A stretch of 10,687 nt of DNA from JAVZOV01 sp049976445 (GTDB lineage Archaea; Thermoproteota; Thermoprotei; Gearchaeales; WAQG01), in assembly GCA_049976445.1 (NCBI GenBank), contig JBMFIF010000054.1:1-10687 (forward strand). The letters are read 5' to 3'. Made by a program: the position numbers and the translations under genes. Under the pieces are notes generated by a model. It was not told where the DNA came from, ran no database searches, and worked only from the letters and a program-made list of their open reading frames with translations. Shown in pieces: positions 6,448-10,687 of this stretch (its first letter is position 1; every line of letters begins with the position of its first letter).

Positions 6448-7227
6448 TTAACCAATTTTTCCTAGTACATATTTTTCAGTAAGCTCATTTTTTGGTGTTG
6501 TGAATATTTTGTTGGTTAATCCCCATTCTATGAGTTCTCCTTGATAAAGGAATGCTACGTAATCTGAAACTCTAGCAGCTTGTTGTGGGTTATGAGTAAC
6601 TAGAACTATAGTTATATTATTTTTTAGGCTGATCATAAGTTCTTCAATTTTTCTGGCTCCTACAACATCTATCATCGATACTGGTTCGTCCATGAGTAGT
6701 ATGTCTGGTTTTAGGGCTAATGCTCTAGCAATCACTAATCGTTGTTGCTGACCTCCTGATAGTTTACCAGCTTTTATCTTTAAATTATCCTTCACTTCAT
6801 CCCATAAGGCGGCTTTTCTTAAAGCATCTTCAACGATTTGATCAATCTCTTCTTTTTTCTTTGTTATTTTATTGGCTTTTAGCGCAAATGCTATATTGTC
6901 ATAAATGCTCATGTGAGGAAATGGATTTGGTTGTTGAAAAACCATACCAATTCTCCTTCTGACTTCTGTTACAGACATTTCATAAATGTTTTTTCCATCG
7001 AGAAATATTTTACCCTCAATTTTAGCGTCAGGATTAAGTTCGATTAATCTATTAAAAGCTCTTAGCAATGTGGATTTACCGGAACCTGAAGGCCCCATGA
7101 TTGCAAAAATTGTATTTCTAGGTATGCTAATGTTTATGTTTTTTAGTACATGAATATTTTTGTACCAAATATTGCAATTCTCTATTTTTAGTATGGGATT
7201 TTCAATTGGGGGGTCATTCTCGCTCAT
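6448..7227 (-). CDS. pstB: Phosphate ABC transporter ATP-binding protein PstB
   Basis: ATPase of the PstSCAB phosphate importer, acting on the cytoplasmic face with PstC and PstA. From ATG 7227 (259 aa): Walker A GPSGSGKST at 45-53, Q-loop FQQPNPFPHMSIYDNIAFAL near 97-116, ABC signature LSGGQ at 156-160, Walker B ILLMDEP at 176-182 and H-loop His212. The FQQPNPFP segment is typical of PstB. The D-loop reads VSMID where TSALD is usual. ATG 7227 is preferred because it overlaps the pstA stop as ATGA and has a GGAGAT seven bases upstream; in-frame ATGs at 7242 and 7236 would add five or three residues. It is the last gene of the operon, and no phoU follows. Confidence 0.95.
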   Translation of the reverse strand: MSENDPPIENPILKIENCNIWYKNIHVLKNINISIPRNTIFAIMGPSGSGKSTLLRAFNRLIELNPDAKIEGKIFLDGKNIYEMSVTEVRRRIGMVFQQPNPFPHMSIYDNIAFALKANKITKKKEEIDQIVEDALRKAALWDEVKDNLKIKAGKLSGGQQQRLVIARALALKPDILLMDEPVSMIDVVGARKIEELMISLKNNITIVLVTHNPQQAARVSDYVAFLYQGELIEWGLTNKIFTTPKNELTEKYVLGKIG

Positions 7228-8054
7228 CTTGTCCATCTCCATACTACAATTCTACTGAACACAAAAATAATTAGGACTATTAATGTGAGCACAAATGCTG
7301 CACCCCATGCAACTGTATGCCAATTTTCAAAAGGACTAAAGGCATAAACATATATTAAAACTGGAATTGCTGATACTGGGCTAGTCGGAGATGTTAAATA
7401 GAGATTAAAAGAGGTTGTTGTTGTAAAGAGAAGAGGTGCAGTTTCACCTGCAATTTTTGCAAGACCTATAAGAAAGCCTGTAAGTATACCATTTTTTCCA
7501 GCCCCAATTAATACTCTAATTACATCCTTAGTTGAAAGTCCGAGAGCATATGAAGCTTCCATAAACCTTTCTTTAGGAATTTTAAGAGATTCTGAAACTT
7601 GTATAGTGACATACGGTACCATAATTATTGAAAGGGCAATACCACCTGCGATTGCTGAGGCTCCAAAGTTTAACCCTACGACAACGATGAGAAAAACTGT
7701 AATACCTATTATGATCGTTGGGAATTCTACCATAACTTCAGCTAAAACTCTCCCAAGTTTAGCTAAGAATGATCTTGGGCTAAGAGCCATGTATACTCCT
7801 GCAAAAAGGCCTATAGGTCCAGCTATTAATGTTCCGATTCCTACCATAAACAATGTCCCTTCAAGCACAGTACCTATACCACCAATACCTTCTCCAGGAA
7901 GAGGAGGTGGTTCCGTTAGGAAAGCAATTCCACGCTGAATTACTATGGGCAATCCTTTTTCTATTATATCAAAAAGAATCCAAAAGAATGGAATGAACGC
8001 TATTATCGTTCCTATACCTGAGATAAGCATTATTAATATATCTTGGTATCTCAT
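7224..8054 (-). CDS. pstA: Phosphate ABC transporter permease PstA
   Basis: One of the two membrane permeases of the Pst importer. The protein has 276 aa. Likely membrane segments lie near 8-30, 63-92, 105-128, 132-152, 188-206 and 250-272. Typical PstA blocks are GGIGTVLEGTLFM followed by GPIGLFAGVYM (59-89), EFPTIIIGI (110-118), the EAA coupling loop EASYALGLSTKDVIRVL (166-182), and GETAPLLFT (203-211). Its ATG immediately follows the pstC stop (TAAATG), and the Shine-Dalgarno GGTGAT sits in the last pstC codons, indicating translational coupling. Its stop overlaps the proposed pstB start. It is distinguished from PstC by order, length and the GETAPLLFT block. Confidence 0.95.
   Translation of the reverse strand: MRYQDILIMLISGIGTIIAFIPFFWILFDIIEKGLPIVIQRGIAFLTEPPPLPGEGIGGIGTVLEGTLFMVGIGTLIAGPIGLFAGVYMALSPRSFLAKLGRVLAEVMVEFPTIIIGITVFLIVVVGLNFGASAIAGGIALSIIMVPYVTIQVSESLKIPKERFMEASYALGLSTKDVIRVLIGAGKNGILTGFLIGLAKIAGETAPLLFTTTTSFNLYLTSPTSPVSAIPVLIYVYAFSPFENWHTVAWGAAFVLTLIVLIIFVFSRIVVWRWTR
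7235..7240 (-). promoter_or_regulatory. Ribosome binding site for pstB
   Basis: GGAGAT on the - strand lies seven bases before the ATG at 7227, inside the end of pstA. It supports 7227 over the ATGs at 7242 and 7236, which would overlap or precede the site. Confidence 0.5.
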
Positions 8055-8963
8055 TTAATCACCTCTCAAGATAACAATTTTTGTGAGCGTGATTATGGAT
8101 ATTCCGATGACAAAAAGTAAAAGAGCCAAAGCAAAAAGTGCTGATGCCTGAAGTGATGGATAATATGCTGACCCGAATTGATTGACTATTAATGCTGGTA
8201 TAGTGTATCCTGGAGCAAGAATACTTGGTGTTATGTTTAATACATTACCGACAGTAAGTGATACTGCAACAGTCTCACCTATTCCACGTCCGAAGGCTAA
8301 TGCAAAAGCTCCAATTATAGAGCTTTTGGCATATTTAATACTAACTTTTATTACATCCCATTTACCTAAGCCTAGGGCATAGACGCCTTCTCTTATGCTC
8401 TCCGGAATTTGAGCATAGACTTCTCTTATTAAGGATGAAGCGAATGGTGTTATCATTATACCAAGCAATATGCCTGCTAAAAGAAAGCTTGGTCCATAAG
8501 GTGGTGTTGAAAATATAGGTATCCACGAGAAATGCTCATACAACCATCTAAAGAGTGTATCTTTTAATAAAATTGACAATTCATAAAGTCCCCAAAATCC
8601 ATATATTACTGTAGGGAATGATGCCATTAAATCTCCAATATTTATGAAAAGAGGTCTTATCTGCTTAGGAACATATTCGTTTAGAAATATTGCTGATGAT
8701 AATGAAAGAGGCAGACTAATAATGGTTGCTATAGAAACAACAACAATACTACCATAAATAGCTGCTAAACCACCGTAAATATCACGAGATTGATCCCAAA
8801 CATTGGAAGTATATATAGTAATACCCTCCTTAAAAAACGCTTCTAATGATGCTAAAACTAAAGAAATTAGTACACTACCAACTAAAAGAAAAATCAAGAA
8901 AATAGGCAAAGAATACAAATATGAGATGCCAATTTTATTCGAATTTAATTTAAAAAAATTCAT
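8055..8963 (-). CDS. pstC: Phosphate ABC transporter permease PstC
   Basis: First permease of the Pst importer, pairing with PstA in the membrane. From ATG 8963 it has 302 aa with likely membrane segments near 17-40, 66-97, 108-134, 158-176, 212-232 and 272-298. Family blocks are GGLAAIYGSIVVVSIAT and LPLSLSSAIFLNEYVP (84-99), DLMASFPTVIYGFWGL (111-126), the EAA loop REGVYALGLGKWDVIKVSI (191-209) and GRGIGETVAVSLTVGN (225-240). An in-frame GTG at 8972 would add three residues, but it is part of the GGTGAT Shine-Dalgarno that lies four bases before ATG 8963, so ATG is the better start. The gap to the pstS stop is 29 nt. The stop TAA abuts the pstA ATG. Confidence 0.95.
   Translation of the reverse strand: MNFFKLNSNKIGISYLYSLPIFLIFLLVGSVLISLVLASLEAFFKEGITIYTSNVWDQSRDIYGGLAAIYGSIVVVSIATIISLPLSLSSAIFLNEYVPKQIRPLFINIGDLMASFPTVIYGFWGLYELSILLKDTLFRWLYEHFSWIPIFSTPPYGPSFLLAGILLGIMITPFASSLIREVYAQIPESIREGVYALGLGKWDVIKVSIKYAKSSIIGAFALAFGRGIGETVAVSLTVGNVLNITPSILAPGYTIPALIVNQFGSAYYPSLQASALFALALLLFVIGISIITLTKIVILRGD
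8058..8063 (-). promoter_or_regulatory. Ribosome binding site for pstA
   Basis: GGTGAT, complementary to the archaeal 16S 3' tail, lies three bases before the pstA ATG and encodes the last two residues (Gly-Asp) of PstC. This layout suggests reinitiation or coupling. Confidence 0.65.
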
Positions 8964-8967
8964 TCTT

Positions 8968-8973
8968 ATCACC
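8968..8973 (-). promoter_or_regulatory. Ribosome binding site for pstC
   Basis: GGTGAT lies four bases before ATG 8963. It decides the start codon, because an in-frame GTG at 8972 falls inside it. Confidence 0.65.
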
Positions 8974-8992
8974 TAACCATAGTTTTGCCTCT

Positions 8993-10165
8993 TTAGCTAG
9001 CAATAGTGTAAACTGGTTTACCATTAACTGTAATTTCATTTAATCCATTATCTATTGCATAATTAATAATATTATCAGGCAATGGTAGATAGCCGTTTAA
9101 AACACTTTGCTGATGTGATAAAATATGCTTAAGAAAGAGATAGATTGCTATGGCTTTATTTTGATCCTGATAATCTTTCTTGATAATTAGATAACTGAAC
9201 GAGACTATTGGGTATGTATTCCTTCCAGGAAGGTCTAGTAATATATTAGAGATGTTTGATATGTCAGTAGTAGGTTTTGGTAGCTTAGAGAGATCTACAT
9301 TATTTAGTGCGGCTATTACAGTATCTTTCGTGAGCGGTACAAAATATCCATCATGGTTTTTTAACCATGCAGTCTGAAGATTATTAAGTATTGCATATTG
9401 ATATTCTACATAACCAATCGAGTACTTATTCTGTGTAACGTAAGCTGTTACTCCTTCACTTCCCTTTCCTCCTAAACCATTCCCTAAATTATCAACTGGC
9501 CAATTTACTGTATAACCAGCTCCAACATTCCATGCATCACTAGCAGCTTTCTGCAGATAAAGTGTGAAAACAAACGTTGTACCACTTCCATCACTTCTAT
9601 GAACAGCTATTATTTTTTCATGCGGAAAGTGAAAACCAGGATTTATACTAGTTATTAGCTGATCATCCCAATACTGTATTTTTCCAGTATATATTTTTGC
9701 TAATATCTCTGCTGTCATATTTAATATACCAGTAAAACCTGGCAGATTGTAAATTATACCTGCTGAACCAACAATATCTGGAATAGTTATAATTGATCCA
9801 TATTTTTGTATTGCCTGATTCCATAAATCACTAGGGAGCGGAACATCACTTGCGCCTATATCATATACTCCTTGTAGAAAACGTGATGCACCTGTACCGC
9901 TACCAACAGAATCATAAGTGATACTTATAGAAGGATAGACATTAGAGAAATCTTGTATCCATTTTTGCATTTGAGGATTTATAAACGTAGAACCTCCAGC
10001 CTTTATTATTGCTACTATTGTGGTTGTTGTATTAAACTGTGATGTGGTCATTGTATTAGATGGCATATATCTTACATATAATACGCCTGCGATTATTATT
10101 AGAATTATGATTATACCTATATAAATTGTTTTCATAGATGCAGTTCTTGTTCTTTTATCTTGCAT
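8993..10165 (-). CDS. pstS: Phosphate ABC transporter substrate-binding protein PstS, membrane-anchored
   Basis: High-affinity phosphate-binding protein that delivers phosphate to PstCAB at the outer face of the membrane. From ATG 10165 it has 390 aa. A basic N-terminus (KRTRTASMK) precedes a hydrophobic segment at about 14-31, then a Thr/Asn-rich linker (about 35-50). No lipobox or clear cleavage site is seen, so an uncleaved anchor is likely. Phosphate-site blocks are AGGSTFINPQMQKW (GGSTF at 57-61), SVGSGTG (86-92), GASDVPL (104-110) and HRSDGSGTTFVFT (189-201), followed by GSEGVTAYV and SIGYVEYQYA. A TTG at 10177 would add four residues and an ATG at 10135 would shorten it by ten; no Shine-Dalgarno decides. 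It is the first gene of the pst operon. Confidence 0.93.
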   Translation of the reverse strand: MQDKRTRTASMKTIYIGIIIILIIIAGVLYVRYMPSNTMTTSQFNTTTTIVAIIKAGGSTFINPQMQKWIQDFSNVYPSISITYDSVGSGTGASRFLQGVYDIGASDVPLPSDLWNQAIQKYGSIITIPDIVGSAGIIYNLPGFTGILNMTAEILAKIYTGKIQYWDDQLITSINPGFHFPHEKIIAVHRSDGSGTTFVFTLYLQKAASDAWNVGAGYTVNWPVDNLGNGLGGKGSEGVTAYVTQNKYSIGYVEYQYAILNNLQTAWLKNHDGYFVPLTKDTVIAALNNVDLSKLPKPTTDISNISNILLDLPGRNTYPIVSFSYLIIKKDYQDQNKAIAIYLFLKHILSHQQSVLNGYLPLPDNIINYAIDNGLNEITVNGKPVYTIAS

Positions 10166-10220
10166 AGTCTTCGCCAATCAACAAACAAAAAATGATAGAA
10201 ATAAGTATGATGAATGAAAT

Positions 10221-10238
10221 CTATATAGCAATATATAG
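10221..10238 (-). promoter_or_regulatory. Palindromic TATA region of the pst operon
   Basis: CTATATA (10221-10227) and TATATAG (10232-10238) form a perfect 7-bp inverted repeat with a 4-nt spacer. On the - strand the distal half would be the TATA box, with transcription starting near 10210 and a leader of about 30-45 nt before pstS. The symmetry could also be a binding site for a regulator of phosphate uptake; no regulator is encoded in the window. Confidence 0.5.
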
Positions 10239-10276
10239 TTTTTAATTTCTATTCTTTCAGCACATATCAATACTAT

Positions 10277-10300
10277 GAACTCCTCCTCACCTTAAAGGGT
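10277..10300 (-). repeat. Weak hairpin region beside repeat copy 3
   Basis: On the - strand, 18 bases after repeat copy 3, ACCCTTTAAGGT is followed by GAGGAGGAGTTC. This parallels the hairpin-GTGAGG-TTC order found 24 bases after copy 1 and suggests that the original repeat unit extended across both parts (~120 bp). Confidence 0.35.
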
Positions 10301-10317
10301 TAAATTACTGTTTTTAT

Positions 10318-10392
10318 TGCTTTGTTGTATAATTTGTGTGTGGTTTTGTGGAGCGTTCCGCATGTTTCCTCCAGTCTCATGATGCTTACTGG
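10318..10392 (+). repeat. Dispersed repeat, copy 3
   Basis: Aligns with copy 2 (6033-6106) and the reverse complement of copy 1. It shares TGCTTTGTTG, GTGTGGTTTTGTGGAGCGTT (copy 2: GCGTGGTTTTGTGGAGTGTT), CAGTCTCAT and GCTTACTG. It carries about as many differences from each copy as they do from each other. Confidence 0.75.
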
Positions 10393-10502
10393 TATAGTTT
10401 GATGCATGCTAGTTAGAAGTGTTCATCAAAACTGTGAGAAAACATCATCAAACCATTAATCCACAAGAATCCTATACATAAAAACATATCAAAAATACAT
10501 CA

Positions 10503-10520
10503 GAATTATGCAACAAAGCA
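10503..10520 (-). repeat. Dispersed repeat, partial copy 4
   Basis: GAATTATGCAACAAAGCA is identical to 59-76, the terminal 18 bases of copy 1. As in copy 1, a TATA-like AGTTTTATAC follows (see 10528-10535), while the rest of the repeat is absent on the other side. Orientation is the same as copy 1 and opposite to copies 2 and 3. Confidence 0.6.
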
Positions 10521-10527
10521 GGATAAG

Positions 10528-10535
10528 TTTTATAC
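10528..10535 (+). promoter_or_regulatory. TATA-like box beside repeat copy 4
   Basis: TTTTATAC preceded by ATAAG matches the argS-type box and the one following copy 1 (91-99). The predicted start is near 10558, pointing into the convergent partial gene. There is no open frame after it, so it would be an RNA or antisense promoter if used. Confidence 0.35.
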
Positions 10536-10580
10536 TGTTCTGAGAAAAGATGCATATTAGTTCATACTAACCTGATTCCA

Positions 10581-10687
10581 TTATAAAAAGTAAAACTCTA
10601 GGGGCGCCTCTGTCAACTTTATCAAATTCTCAACATGTTCAACAGCCCTTGAAAGAACCTCTCTTAATTCACTATAGCTCAACACAT
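10581..10687 (-). CDS. C-terminal end of an unidentified protein (partial, runs off the right edge)
   Basis: On the - strand a frame is open from the window edge for 34 codons to TAA at 10581-10583. It reads SYSELREVLSRAVEHVENLI and ends EAPLEFYFL, with amphipathic helical character and codon use like the neighbouring genes. The upstream part lies outside the window, so neither start nor family can be given. A GTG at 10685 is in frame, but there is no reason to treat it as the start. Too short to exclude chance entirely. Confidence 0.5.
   Translation of the reverse strand, partial: VLSYSELREVLSRAVEHVENLIKLTEAPLEFYFL

Larger units (their letters stand above)
10239..10580. other. Intergenic stretch with repeat copies 3 and 4, no intact gene
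   Basis: Between the pst promoter and the partial gene at the right edge there is no open reading frame of convincing size. The stretch holds repeat copy 3, its weak hairpin, repeat copy 4 and one + strand TATA box; 10393-10502 shows nothing recognisable. Confidence 0.55.

Noticed and set aside
7606..7938. 110-codon + strand frame inside pstA
   Set aside because: Antisense shadow of the membrane permease pstA; low-complexity Pro/Thr/Ile-rich content typical of reverse-read hydrophobic genes.
4..10520. CRISPR array
   Set aside because: The repeat copies are kilobases apart, diverged and in mixed orientation; there is no regular spacer structure and no cas gene.

Overview
The window looks like a chromosomal stretch of an AT-rich, probably thermophilic archaeon, most likely from the Thermoproteota (crenarchaeal side). 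Several sequence features support this. TTTTATA-type TATA boxes lie about 25 nt before the start codons of apparently leaderless genes. Shine-Dalgarno sites of the form GGTGAT occur only inside an operon. A tRNA-Leu gene has an intron at the canonical 37/38 position and an encoded CCA. The ArgRS and GlmS sequences have an archaeal flavour. I cannot name a genus from the sequence alone.

Left part (1-5514). A dispersed repeat with an IS605-end-like hairpin occupies the first ~140 bases. It is followed on the + strand by argS (arginyl-tRNA synthetase), glmS (glutamine:fructose-6-phosphate aminotransferase) and a DUF92 family membrane protein with its own TATA box. A stand-alone YbaK/EbsC-type tRNA-editing domain lies on the - strand, convergent to the DUF92 gene.

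Middle (5515-6447). An intron-containing tRNA-Leu(UAA) gene is followed by about 620 bases without an intact gene. This stretch holds a second copy of the dispersed repeat, a reading frame broken by one stop that runs up to the tRNA 3' end, and a short - strand segment with a TATA box and two small hairpins. It looks like decayed mobile-element or integration debris, though a small RNA is not excluded.

Right part (6448-10180). A compact - strand operon pstS-pstC-pstA-pstB encodes a complete high-affinity phosphate ABC importer: binding protein, two permeases and ATPase. Translational coupling is tight (29-nt gap, abutting TAA-ATG, then an ATGA overlap). A palindromic TATA region precedes pstS. 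No phoU follows pstB.

Right edge (10181-10687). A third full copy and a fourth partial copy of the repeat are present, followed by the C-terminal end of an unidentified - strand gene running off the window. The most unusual element is this repeat family, seen at both ends of the window and beside the tRNA. The rest is housekeeping and phosphate uptake.
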